This document shows, in pieces, positions 1 to 7,450 of a stretch of 33,237 nt of DNA (positions are counted from its first letter, which is position 1; the number at the start of each line of letters is the position of its first letter). The notes under the pieces are model-generated. The model was not told the DNA's origin. It ran no database searches and saw only the letters and a program-made list of their open reading frames with translations. The position numbers and the translations under genes are program-made. The stretch lies in contig JAGRFM010000128.1 in assembly GCA_020446045.1 (NCBI GenBank), positions 1 to 33,237 on the forward strand. The letters run 5' to 3'. This DNA is from Nitrosomonas sp. (lineage in GTDB: Bacteria; Pseudomonadota; Gammaproteobacteria; Burkholderiales; Nitrosomonadaceae).

Positions 1-87
1 CACAAGATATCCCGTCACTGTGTTACAGCACTTGCCAATGGAACAACCATTGGCCGCATTCTGCGCCTTGTGACAAAATATCTTCTG
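1..87. repeat. large imperfect palindrome centred near base 44
   Basis: Bases 34-41 (GCCAATGG) and 47-54 (CCATTGGC) are a perfect 8-bp inverted repeat around a 5-nt loop. Outside a 15-nt unpaired zone on each side, bases 1-18 pair with 70-87 at about 14 of 18 positions, sharing AAGATAT and GTCAC blocks. Both arms have the same centre, so this is one nested structure that may extend beyond the left edge. It could be a mobile-element end, an operator or a structured 3' region. There is no U-run to make it a terminator. Confidence 0.5.
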
Positions 88-126
88 AGCGCTGTACTCG
101 CAAATATTAAATTGAAAGAGTACTAG
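1..126 (+). CDS. possible 3' end of a gene cut by the window edge (41 codons)
   Basis: Frame 1 is open from the first base to a TAG at 124-126 and gives 41 residues ending LKEY. I do not recognise a family. An open stretch of this length is not rare by chance. The same DNA forms a large imperfect palindrome (1-87), which argues that the segment may be non-coding repeat DNA instead. No start codon or ribosome binding site can be judged because the 5' part lies outside the window. Confidence 0.2.
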   Translation, partial: HKISRHCVTALANGTTIGRILRLVTKYLLSAVLANIKLKEY

Positions 127-216
127 TGATTTTTCTCACATTACTTTTATTTTTTTGCATTTATAGTGAATTGCAGTTTGTTCATTCATTAATTAACTTG
201 CAAAAAGGAGTGTACA

Positions 217-1248
217 ATGAGAAGAAATAAAGAATCGTTAGGACGTAAATTTTATATGTCTAAGCCCGATGATGAAGAATTAGGTCCTTTAAGCCTTCTC
301 CCAGGAAAATGGGTTAGTAAAGGGGGTGGTTGGAATATGATTGCGCTACCCTTTGATGGTGGCCCGTTTGATTACCGCCTTTTAATGAATCAATACGATG
401 AAACCCTTGAATTTACAATGGTTGACGATAATGTACCCAATCGTGGACTTCCCGGAGTAATCGATAATAGTGGTGAAGATGACCAGTTTGTAGTTACACT
501 GGATTATCAACAATCGATAAGTCAGCAAATTGCGGACGATTTCCCCAAAAGCGGCCTTGCAGGTACTCCCGGTCTCGCTATACACCACGAGCCTGGCTTA
601 TGGCTCCATATGAAAAACTTGCGCACTATAGACAAAGATTTTTCAGCGACAAAAGGAGTGGTAGATGCAGAACTCACCGTTGCCCGCCTGGCAAGCATAC
701 CGCATGGTAACTCGGTATTAGCTCTTGGAACAAGTAGTGTTGAAAAAGGTATGCCAGAGATCCCACCTTTAAGCGGACTCCCCATTGGACGTTTTGAAGA
801 TCTATCTACTCCCGGTTATGATTTTGAAGATGATCTTTACCTGGAACCCTATAAACACTTTATACACAACCCCTTCATGGGGAATGTTGGCGTTCCAGGC
901 TTTCCAGGATTCAACCCTCGAGATATGAATGAAATTCTGCGTTTTGCAAATAAAGGGGTTGATATACATCGAACAACAGTATTAACAGTTGACACAACAC
1001 GACAAAATGCGGGGATTCATAACATTCCTTTTGTGGTAAGACAAGCTGATGCCACTAGCATGAAATCCACATTCTGGATTCAGGAATTGAAAGAAAAAGG
1101 TAAACATGGACATTGTAGGCATCGAAAACTACGCATGCAATATTCACAAGTTGTGATATTGGACTTTTTTAGACCACGTGAAGATGGACAGCCAGGGCGT
1201 GCACGCTGGCCGCACATTAGTATCAATACGCTTGAGAAAGTAGATTAG
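217..1248 (+). CDS. nitrobindin/lipocalin-like, putative heme-binding barrel protein
   Basis: The 343-residue protein has no signal peptide or membrane segment, so it is probably cytosolic. Near residue 24 it has LGPLSLLPGKW followed by a Gly-rich WNMIALPF segment. This resembles the first strand of nitrobindin/FABP-like barrels, where LxxLxGxW opens the fold. ARLASIPHG around residues 155-163 is a motif I associate with proteins annotated as 'heme-binding protein' of this length. That recollection is family knowledge and could not be verified here. The start is set by AAGGAG at 205-210, six bases before the ATG. The gene stands alone on the plus strand, converging on the minus-strand cluster, with a hairpin after its stop. 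The C-terminal part is rich in basic residues (KEKGKHGHCRHRKLR). The ligand is unknown. Confidence 0.6.
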   Translation: MRRNKESLGRKFYMSKPDDEELGPLSLLPGKWVSKGGGWNMIALPFDGGPFDYRLLMNQYDETLEFTMVDDNVPNRGLPGVIDNSGEDDQFVVTLDYQQSISQQIADDFPKSGLAGTPGLAIHHEPGLWLHMKNLRTIDKDFSATKGVVDAELTVARLASIPHGNSVLALGTSSVEKGMPEIPPLSGLPIGRFEDLSTPGYDFEDDLYLEPYKHFIHNPFMGNVGVPGFPGFNPRDMNEILRFANKGVDIHRTTVLTVDTTRQNAGIHNIPFVVRQADATSMKSTFWIQELKEKGKHGHCRHRKLRMQYSQVVILDFFRPREDGQPGRARWPHISINTLEKVD

Positions 1249-1257
1249 TTTACATCA

Positions 1258-1292
1258 GGGATTGTTAGCGAGCGTCATGACAATCCCCTTTT
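1258..1292 (+). terminator. candidate rho-independent terminator between convergent genes
   Basis: GGGATTGT (1258-1265) pairs with ACAATCCC (1280-1287) across a 14-nt loop and is followed by CTTTTCCCC. It lies 9 nt after the stop of the plus-strand gene and before the stop of the convergent minus-strand gene. The U-run is short, so termination is plausible but not certain. Confidence 0.5.
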
Positions 1293-1302
1293 CCCCCATT
1301 CT

Positions 1303-2166
1303 TCAGCTACAAAAACTTGAATCGAAGTCGTAGACCCATTTTGTTTTGGTTTTTGAATCGGGGTTTATCCAGTGAGTTAAGCTTTGCAAGGCATCAAATG
1401 ATGCTTTAGCATTATTAACTACTTGTTTAGTGTAATTGGCCGACTTATCCTTATATTTAAACGAAACTTCTGCAAGTACTGGGTTTTGATGGTCTGTAGG
1501 AATGCCGTTATACCACAGAGTTACAGAAATCTTAGCTTTGGTTGATCCCAAATCAATCTCCCTTCCCTTATAAACATGTTCACGAATGGTTAAGCCTCCT
1601 ACAGGGCTTAATTCCGTATCATCTGAAAAACCATAGCCATTATTGAAACCCGTGAAATGATGATTGATATCCCCCATTTTGTTGATGGTGCGTTTATTGG
1701 GGACAGTATTGGAATGTCCATACACTACTTTAAACGGTGATGCTGAAGATATTCCGATGTCTGCCTCAAATTTTGTATCTGCTTTAGGACTCGCTGCTGA
1801 CAAATCTTCGAAATGGGATATATAGCGATCCGGGCTGCGGAATTTCAGTGTGACCTCCGAGGCTTCGTTCTCTATTCTTTCACGGAATATATAGCCGACT
1901 TCATTAAGCTGACAGGTTCCGTGCGTATCATAAAATGTGACATCTCTCACTTTTTCGAGACTTTCGCGACCTGTAGCATCCCCATTGATTGCTGCTTCAA
2001 CTGTTACTTTGGCATTATCCAAAAAGCTGCCGACATTCTCTGCTTCAGTATTGTATTGAAAAAGATCGGCTTTTAGCATCAGTTTATATTCCCTGGATTC
2101 GACTTTGGGATTGGCATGTGCCGCGATTGATACTAGTAAAAAGAGGAAGAGAAGCAGTTTTTGCAT
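1303..2166 (-). CDS. secreted CYTH-like (triphosphate tunnel fold) protein
   Basis: The 287-residue protein begins with a clear Sec signal (MQKLLLFLFLLVSIAAHA). The reading frame extends upstream to a TTG, but the ATG at 2166 has a GGGGG stretch just ahead of it and places the signal peptide at the N-terminus, so I chose it. Mature residues show a CYTH-like order: SREYK (24-28) near the N-terminus, FYDT (78-81), then GYIFRER (91-97) and EVTLKFR (104-110). CYTH enzymes use ExExK, YFDT, LRIR and LK strands to bind triphosphates. Here the first Glu of ExExK is Ser, so catalysis is doubtful. Extracytoplasmic placement is unusual because most CYTH proteins (ThiTPases, class IV adenylate cyclases) are cytosolic. 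It is last in the minus-strand cluster, 92 nt after the kinase gene. The fold assignment is inference from motif spacing. Confidence 0.55.
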   Translation of the reverse strand: MQKLLLFLFLLVSIAAHANPKVESREYKLMLKADLFQYNTEAENVGSFLDNAKVTVEAAINGDATGRESLEKVRDVTFYDTHGTCQLNEVGYIFRERIENEASEVTLKFRSPDRYISHFEDLSAASPKADTKFEADIGISSASPFKVVYGHSNTVPNKRTINKMGDINHHFTGFNNGYGFSDDTELSPVGGLTIREHVYKGREIDLGSTKAKISVTLWYNGIPTDHQNPVLAEVSFKYKDKSANYTKQVVNNAKASFDALQSLTHWINPDSKTKTKWVYDFDSSFCS

Positions 2167-2258
2167 GTTGATACCCCCTGATTGCGTATATAAAAAGTAA
2201 ACGTTCTTTTTTTGTCCCAAAACCTAAGTAGGTAGATAACATTCCAGATTTTTACACG

Positions 2259-4880
2259 TTAATCCATTTTTTCTAAACAACGATCTATCGTATGAAACAA
2301 TGTATTCATTTTTACCGGTTTGGTCAGGTAATATGCAAAACCGGCTTCCAGCCCACGTTTTACATCAATATCCATAGCATCGGCTGATAGTCCAACAACC
2401 GGTATATTGCAAGTTTCCGGATCGTTAGTAAGTTCATTTAGAACAGTGTAACCATCTATACCCGGCAAATGTATATCCAGCAGTATAACGTTGGGCTTAA
2501 AACGCCGCGCAAGCTTCAATCCTTCTTCACCGCTGGTTGCAGCTATCAGTTTTAAATGCGATTTTTTTCTCAACATCCCTTCTACAACACGCAAATTAGC
2601 AGGATTATCCTCAATATATAAAATAATGATCTGTTTCGTTTCAACTACGATATTTTCTTCGTCATGTTGTTTAACTTCTACTGTTTTTATTTCATCTGCA
2701 ATTGGCAAATCGAGCCAAAATAAAGAACCTTTTCCTGCATGAACCATACATTCAAAACCCAGCTTGCCACCCATAAGTTCTGCAAGTTGTTTGCAAAGCG
2801 CCAAACCTATACCAGTTCCTTCAACAGATGAATTTTCCGCTCCCAACCTTTCAAACGGCGTAAACAGATTTGCCTGATGTTCTACAGAGATTCCAGGGCC
2901 GGTATCAACAACAGTTATGCGTAAAAAACTGCTGTCTTGTTTACCATAGCAAGAGACTTCTACACTTCCGTTGATGGAATTATATTTGATTGCGTTAGAC
3001 AGCAAATTCACTAGAATCTGCCGTAATCGGGTAGCGTCTGCCATTACATAAACATTAAAGTTGCAATTGCAGACAAAGCGGATTTCCATCTCTTCCATCA
3101 ATGGACGCACAATTTCTGCAGCGGTTTTGACAGCATAATTCACATTGACAGGCTGCAAGAACACTGACATTTTTCCTGATTCAACGCGAGCCAGATCAAG
3201 CAATTCATTAATTAGCTCCAACAAATGATCACCGGCACGATGTATTTCATGGACATATTCATTGATATTCGATGGAAGATCTTCAATTTCCAGTAGCTGG
3301 CTGAAACCAAGAATTGCATTCATCGGTGTTCTGAGTTCGTGACTCATACGCGACAGGAATTCAGATTTAGCCCGATTGGCGCGTTCTGCTTCATCACGCG
3401 CCGTTTTCAATTCTTCAGTACGCTGTTGCACCCGGAATTCAAGTTCGTTATTCAAAATGCGAAGTTCTTCCTGCGTTTTTTTAAGACCGGTAATATCCGT
3501 TATCGAGCCCACCATGCGCAGCGGCTTTCCATCATCATCCCAAACGGCTTCGCCGCGGGACAAAATCCACTTGTAACTGCCATCTTTATGACGCAGACGT
3601 ATTTCAATGCGGAATGGTTCCTTTTTTTTCAAGTGCCGCTCAATAGCCAGTTTGACGGCCTGTTGGTCTTCAGGGTGAATCAATTCAAAAAAACTGGAAT
3701 CGATGTTAGGTAATTCATCATCACGATAACCAACAATCTCTTTCCAGCGCGGAGACAGGTAATCTTCGTGTGTTTCTGGATTCCAGTCCCAGATACCATC
3801 ATGAGTAGCTCTCAAGACCAGACGCATACGCTCGTCACTACTTTTCAGGTCCTTTTCAATCTGATGGAGATACGTGATGTCCTGTATGGTTCCCAATAAT
3901 CTGCTGGGTTTGCCGTCTTCGTCAAACTCTGTTTCACCACGTTCTCTGACATGTTTGATACGGCCGTCTGGCATTAATAACCGGTGCGCCAAATTATAGG
4001 ACTGATGCAATTGTTGTGAATCATTAATAGCCTTATCAACAATTTCTCTGTCTTCAGGATGAATCAAATTCCTAAAAGAATTGTACGATGGAGTGTATTT
4101 TGATGAATCGATTTCAAAAATACGGAAAATTTCATCTGACCAATATAATATTTTATTTTTCAGATCCAATTCCCAATTCCCAATCTGTGCAATGTTTTGT
4201 GCTTCATTCAGTCTTTTGTCATTTTCTTCCAGTAATTTCACAGTTTGTTCTTCGAGAGCAATTTCACGTTGAATTATTCTTAAGTTGTGACGCCATACTG
4301 CAATAGCACCTGCAATAAAGAGTATCGGTAATAAAATCTCTAGCAACCAGATATAAGGTTGTTTATTTTCGATTTCCTGTTGAATTTTCTTCATCGCTAT
4401 TTGATGCAAGCGCTTAAATTGTTGGCTGACAATTTCAATACTTAAATCCTGATTGGCAAGTTCTATGGCAAATTGCAATGGATCCGATTCGTAACGGCGA
4501 TCCAATGCATAAAGCTCATCAATGGCCTGATTTAATCGTTGAGCGACGCCGGACATACTGGGGTCATCAAATTCTCGCTGAAGCTTTAAAAGCGAGTGGC
4601 TGTGTTCAATAATGCGTCTATATTGCATTCTTGCATTACTGGCAAAAGATTGAGTATCTGTGATTTGAACCAATGATATTGATTCTATACCTTTTATTGG
4701 CCTGAGGTTAATAAAAGCTGCATGGATTGATTCTGCATGCAGAATAGATGACAAATGATAATCGTAAAGAATCCGGGTATTGTATTGATTATTTAAATCC
4801 CGCCAAATAAATAGAAAAGTTATCAGTATGATACAAATGAACATACTGAAGATCATTATTATAATTTCTTTCTTAATCAT
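2259..4880 (-). CDS. membrane hybrid sensor histidine kinase (two PAS, HisKA, HATPase, REC)
   Basis: The 873-residue protein is an inner-membrane kinase. Two membrane segments (about 9-26 and 177-196) bracket a helical periplasmic domain of about 150 residues. Two PAS/PAC units follow (about 225-340 and 350-468), each with the HPED and DG(K/R)xxR-type features of PAS_3. A short coiled coil leads into HisKA with SHELRTP, phospho-accepting His514. The ATPase domain shows the N box (Asn629), DTGPG (659-663) and GTGIGL (688-693). The C-terminal receiver has the acidic pair Glu757-Asp758, phospho-acceptor Asp802 and Lys854. There is no output DNA-binding domain, and no separate response regulator or Hpt protein lies in the window. 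The start ATG is only 9 nt after the upstream PhnD-like gene, so they are co-transcribed. The pair probably forms one sensory unit. Confidence 0.93.
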   Translation of the reverse strand: MIKKEIIIMIFSMFICIILITFLFIWRDLNNQYNTRILYDYHLSSILHAESIHAAFINLRPIKGIESISLVQITDTQSFASNARMQYRRIIEHSHSLLKLQREFDDPSMSGVAQRLNQAIDELYALDRRYESDPLQFAIELANQDLSIEIVSQQFKRLHQIAMKKIQQEIENKQPYIWLLEILLPILFIAGAIAVWRHNLRIIQREIALEEQTVKLLEENDKRLNEAQNIAQIGNWELDLKNKILYWSDEIFRIFEIDSSKYTPSYNSFRNLIHPEDREIVDKAINDSQQLHQSYNLAHRLLMPDGRIKHVRERGETEFDEDGKPSRLLGTIQDITYLHQIEKDLKSSDERMRLVLRATHDGIWDWNPETHEDYLSPRWKEIVGYRDDELPNIDSSFFELIHPEDQQAVKLAIERHLKKKEPFRIEIRLRHKDGSYKWILSRGEAVWDDDGKPLRMVGSITDITGLKKTQEELRILNNELEFRVQQRTEELKTARDEAERANRAKSEFLSRMSHELRTPMNAILGFSQLLEIEDLPSNINEYVHEIHRAGDHLLELINELLDLARVESGKMSVFLQPVNVNYAVKTAAEIVRPLMEEMEIRFVCNCNFNVYVMADATRLRQILVNLLSNAIKYNSINGSVEVSCYGKQDSSFLRITVVDTGPGISVEHQANLFTPFERLGAENSSVEGTGIGLALCKQLAELMGGKLGFECMVHAGKGSLFWLDLPIADEIKTVEVKQHDEENIVVETKQIIILYIEDNPANLRVVEGMLRKKSHLKLIAATSGEEGLKLARRFKPNVILLDIHLPGIDGYTVLNELTNDPETCNIPVVGLSADAMDIDVKRGLEAGFAYYLTKPVKMNTLFHTIDRCLEKMD

Positions 4881-4889
4881 GATCCTGAT

Positions 4890-5801
4890 TCATTTTTTCT
4901 GTTCGGCTGGTAGGTTCTGTTCTGAAAGTAAATATCTGGCAGCATGCTGAACATCTATAAAATCATCGATTAAAACTGGCAGGTAACCGCGCGCGCCCTG
5001 CTTTTCCAAGATAATCTTATCAACTGGTGCTGAAATATTCAGTTCTAGAAAGGCATTCTGGAGCTTTGTCTGTAAACTGTCGCTCATACTCGGATGTATA
5101 ACCCAGACATAATTCATATAGGGAGGTGTCTCCCAGATCAACTTCAGCGGCAATTTTTTGTCATGAAGAATATCTTCGGCAATATGGCTATTGACTATCC
5201 CAGCATCTATTTCACCTTTAACAATCTGCGCTAACGTATCATCATGCCCTGAACTGTGGGTTGTCAAAGCGAAGTATTTTTCGGATTCTATGTTTTTCCG
5301 TCGTAAATAGTAACGCGGCATGATATGGCCAGAAGTCGAATAAAAAGGACCAAATGAAACTGCCTTGCCTTTTAAGTCTTTAAGGTCATTTATAGTATTA
5401 TTGTTTTCATGAACGTATATCGATGATGTGAAATGCATATCAATGTCCCGCATTACTAATGGTATTGCACCATACCGCTCATGCGCCAGTATAAATGTCA
5501 CACCCCCCAAATAAGCCAGATCAATCTCCCCTTTTCCAAATTGATGAACCAGGGATTTGTAATCCGGACTGTCTACCCACTGGCAAGTAATATCAATCTT
5601 GTTGCAAATACTTTCAATCAATTGAACATGTTGTTCGCGAACCGCTTCTGATGAGCGATCAGGTAATGCGCTGACATTGATCGTTTGTGGTTTCTCGGTG
5701 AAATCGTTGCCACATCCGATGAGAAAAAGAAAAAAAATAATCCAAAGTCGTTGGGGATGCACTATATTTTCTAATCTTGTTTTGGATATAGACAGGTACA
5801 T
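4890..5801 (-). CDS. PhnD-type periplasmic substrate-binding lipoprotein
   Basis: The 303-residue protein matches the phosphate/phosphite/phosphonate-type binding family (PhnD-like). Features include an early strand ending in SALPDRSSEAV, FGKGEIDLAYLGGVTF, DLKDLKGKAVSFGPFYSTSG and a later GEIDAGIV. A lipobox (FLIGC) puts the lipidated Cys at residue 30, so it should be tethered in the periplasm. No ABC permease or ATPase gene is nearby. It is followed within 9 nt by a membrane hybrid kinase. PhnD-like proteins paired with or fused to kinases usually act as ligand sensors, so a sensory role is more likely than import. The ligand is unknown and could be an oxyanion. The start ATG has a weak ribosome binding site, but there is no better internal start before the lipobox. 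Confidence 0.85.
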   Translation of the reverse strand: MYLSISKTRLENIVHPQRLWIIFFLFLIGCGNDFTEKPQTINVSALPDRSSEAVREQHVQLIESICNKIDITCQWVDSPDYKSLVHQFGKGEIDLAYLGGVTFILAHERYGAIPLVMRDIDMHFTSSIYVHENNNTINDLKDLKGKAVSFGPFYSTSGHIMPRYYLRRKNIESEKYFALTTHSSGHDDTLAQIVKGEIDAGIVNSHIAEDILHDKKLPLKLIWETPPYMNYVWVIHPSMSDSLQTKLQNAFLELNISAPVDKIILEKQGARGYLPVLIDDFIDVQHAARYLLSEQNLPAEQKK

Positions 5802-5821
5802 CGTTACCGTGGTGTTATGCT

Positions 5822-5907
5822 ACAAAGCGCAGTGTTCTGGAAAGGATTGTTCATTTTTCAACCTAGAAACCTCAGTTGGGTGGTGTGTAGAGCGCTTTGT
5901 TTTTTTC
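5822..5907 (+). other. inverted repeat in the gap between two minus-strand genes
   Basis: ACAAAGCGC (5822-5830) and GCGCTTTGT (5892-5900) are perfect 9-nt arms about 61 nt apart, and seven T follow the second arm on the plus strand. The T-run is on the wrong strand to terminate the genes here. It may be a regulatory dyad upstream of the PhnD-like gene or chance. Confidence 0.25.
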
Positions 5908-5935
5908 TTTTGGCAAGGCGCAATGTTATACCTTG

Positions 5936-6355
5936 TTAAAATATCACTTCTAGCGCTTGTCGCAGAGACTCTGCCGTTTGTGGTGAATAAATTACACGCA
6001 GATTTTGTCCCGTAGATGAATAAAATATTAACGCAGTCGGCATAAATCCGCTGCTATTGGCAAATGCTCTTCCTTCAGGAGTGTTAATGTCAGCCACGAC
6101 AAACTCCAGGCGTGCTGCATACTCATTTCTGATTTGATTCATGACTACCATGGTCTCGCCGCTTTGGAGAATGTTATCGTCATGGACTAAAACCAGTACA
6201 GGGATTCCTTTTCCTATTACCGAAGTATCACCGGAAAAACCTCGTGGTAGAAGTGAAACCGCAAAAATGATAATGATCAAAACCAAACCCAGTGTAATCA
6301 ATTTTGGCAACTTGCTTTGTTTGATAACGGGTTTGCTTAAGTGCTGTCTTTGCAT
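5936..6355 (-). CDS. membrane-anchored thioredoxin-fold protein lacking the CXXC motif
   Basis: The 139-residue protein has one N-terminal membrane segment (LITLGLVLIIIIFAVSLL, about 20-38) and a thioredoxin-like domain facing the periplasm. Recognisable elements are the first strand PVLVLVHDD, the strand LEFVVADINTPEG, the cis-Pro loop FMPTALIFY and the closing helix. At the position of WCGPC it has HDDNILQSGE, with no cysteine, so it cannot be a dithiol oxidoreductase and is more likely a binding or scaffolding member. The frame starts at a GTG at 6358, but the ATG at 6355 is adjacent and preferred. A TATAAT box sits 23 nt upstream. It lies between the oxidase block and the sensor pair. Confidence 0.7.
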   Translation of the reverse strand: MQRQHLSKPVIKQSKLPKLITLGLVLIIIIFAVSLLPRGFSGDTSVIGKGIPVLVLVHDDNILQSGETMVVMNQIRNEYAARLEFVVADINTPEGRAFANSSGFMPTALIFYSSTGQNLRVIYSPQTAESLRQALEVIF

Positions 6356-6377
6356 CACGGTGGCCTTTAAAGTCTTA

Positions 6378-6383
6378 ATTATA
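6378..6383 (-). promoter_or_regulatory. candidate -10 box (TATAAT) for the thioredoxin-like gene
   Basis: A perfect TATAAT on the minus strand lies at 6383-6378, placing a start site about 15 nt before the ATG at 6355, with AAAGG between them. The -35 region at a 17-nt spacing (TACTAG) is poor. With the hairpin just upstream at 6431-6475, this suggests a new transcription unit. Confidence 0.4.
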
Positions 6384-6414
6384 CAAACAATGTAACAAAA
6401 CTAGTACTTTTACA

Positions 6415-6475
6415 AAATAATTTTTACGGATTCAGTGAACTTATCAGCTGCTCATGGATTGCATTGTGCACTGAA
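6415..6475 (-). terminator. weak terminator-like hairpin after the heme-protein gene
   Basis: Read on the minus strand, TTCAGTG (6475-6469) and CACTGAA (6437-6431) form a 7-bp stem with a 31-nt loop, followed by an A/T-rich tail (AAAAATTATTTT). A second pairing (GCTCA near 6450 with TGAGC near 6481) would compete with it. It could end the six-gene transcript that stops at 6491. Confidence 0.3.
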
Positions 6476-6490
6476 CTCATGTGAGCAATA

Positions 6491-7450
6491 TCAATCTCTT
6501 CGACGTAATCGATCGGCAATAATATTTCCATCGGTATCCAAACGACCACGAAGCTGTACATAATCACCAAGGTTGGGGGATTTTTTAATACGTGTATTTC
6601 CGGTTATTTTGAACGGCAGATTACCATCGAGATTCCACCGTGCCGTATACCGCCCATGCAGGCGTATTTTTGCGTCGGTCGGGATGGTTGCTTTTAGCCC
6701 ATCTTCGTCACGGGCGCCCTGCTCGACCCATTTTTCAATTAAACTCGTCTCATCATCATTCAAATACGGCGGTCCGTCGAGTGGCATGCGTGGAAGCGAT
6801 TGACCGCGAATGCGGCGGATTAATTCACTGGCTGCCGGATTACCGGGTACTATGCGTGCTCGATCATTGGCACTCAATATATTTTGATAGTTGTCCATCA
6901 GATAATTTTCGGGCGGTGAACCCATTATGCCATTAGGACTATGGCATTTCATACATCGCATTATGAAAATAGATTTAACGTCGTCAAAAGTCACCTGACC
7001 GGAATCTGCAGTTTGTTTCCGGGTGCTTATACCCGCATCAAGTGTGGTTGATGCGGTGGTATTAGTGCTGTCTAAATTATCTTCAACAATCGAATCTAAA
7101 GCGCCCTGGTTGATCCACTGCGCAATCAGTTCAGTCTGGTCATTACTTAGAAATGGTGGTCCCGTTAAAGGCATACGTGGCTGACTGGTTCCCTTGATGC
7201 GTTTATACAGCTCACTATTCTCGGCTTCGCCGGGAATGATAACAACGCCATTGTTTCCGCCTTTTATAAGGTTTTGATAGGTTTCCATCTGAAACCCATT
7301 GGAAGCACCCGGGCCAGCATGACAGAGAATACAACGCTCGTTGAAAATCGGCGCGACATTCTGATAACGAATCGTTTCAGCTAAAGTATATTGCGGGAGG
7401 AAAAGGAAAAAACCGGCGAAAATAATAAAAGCGATATGTGTTTTATTCAT
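6491..7450 (-). CDS. periplasmic protein with two c-type heme sites (PSD1-like domains) and a DUF5666-like tail
   Basis: The 319-residue protein has a Sec signal ending near residue 24 (QYTLA). Two repeated cytochrome units follow. The first has CILCH (Cys40, Cys43, His44) with candidate axial Met93 in RMPLTGPP. The second has CMKCH (Cys166, Cys169, His170) with Met222 in RMPLDGPP. The PRMPL(T/D)GPP(F/Y)L and LI.(Q/K)W(I/V).QGA endings are repeated, as in planctomycete-type (PSCyt1) cytochromes. Residues about 263-319 look like a DUF5666-type beta domain (VQLRGRLDTDGNIIADRL). I chose the ATG at 7450, which overlaps the previous gene's stop by 8 nt. An in-frame ATG at 7456 is an alternative. 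It is the last gene of the oxidase block and could accept or relay electrons. Confidence 0.85.
   Translation of the reverse strand: MNKTHIAFIIFAGFFLFLPQYTLAETIRYQNVAPIFNERCILCHAGPGASNGFQMETYQNLIKGGNNGVVIIPGEAENSELYKRIKGTSQPRMPLTGPPFLSNDQTELIAQWINQGALDSIVEDNLDSTNTTASTTLDAGISTRKQTADSGQVTFDDVKSIFIMRCMKCHSPNGIMGSPPENYLMDNYQNILSANDRARIVPGNPAASELIRRIRGQSLPRMPLDGPPYLNDDETSLIEKWVEQGARDEDGLKATIPTDAKIRLHGRYTARWNLDGNLPFKITGNTRIKKSPNLGDYVQLRGRLDTDGNIIADRLRRRD

Noticed and set aside
5822-5907. The 9-nt inverted repeat as a terminator
   Set aside because: The T-run follows on the plus strand, where no gene ends nearby. The loop of about 60 nt is too long for an efficient intrinsic terminator.
5677-6015. 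112-codon plus-strand frame spanning the gap at 5802-5935
   Set aside because: It overlaps two supported minus-strand genes and has no ribosome binding site or family features. The gap is better explained as regulatory.
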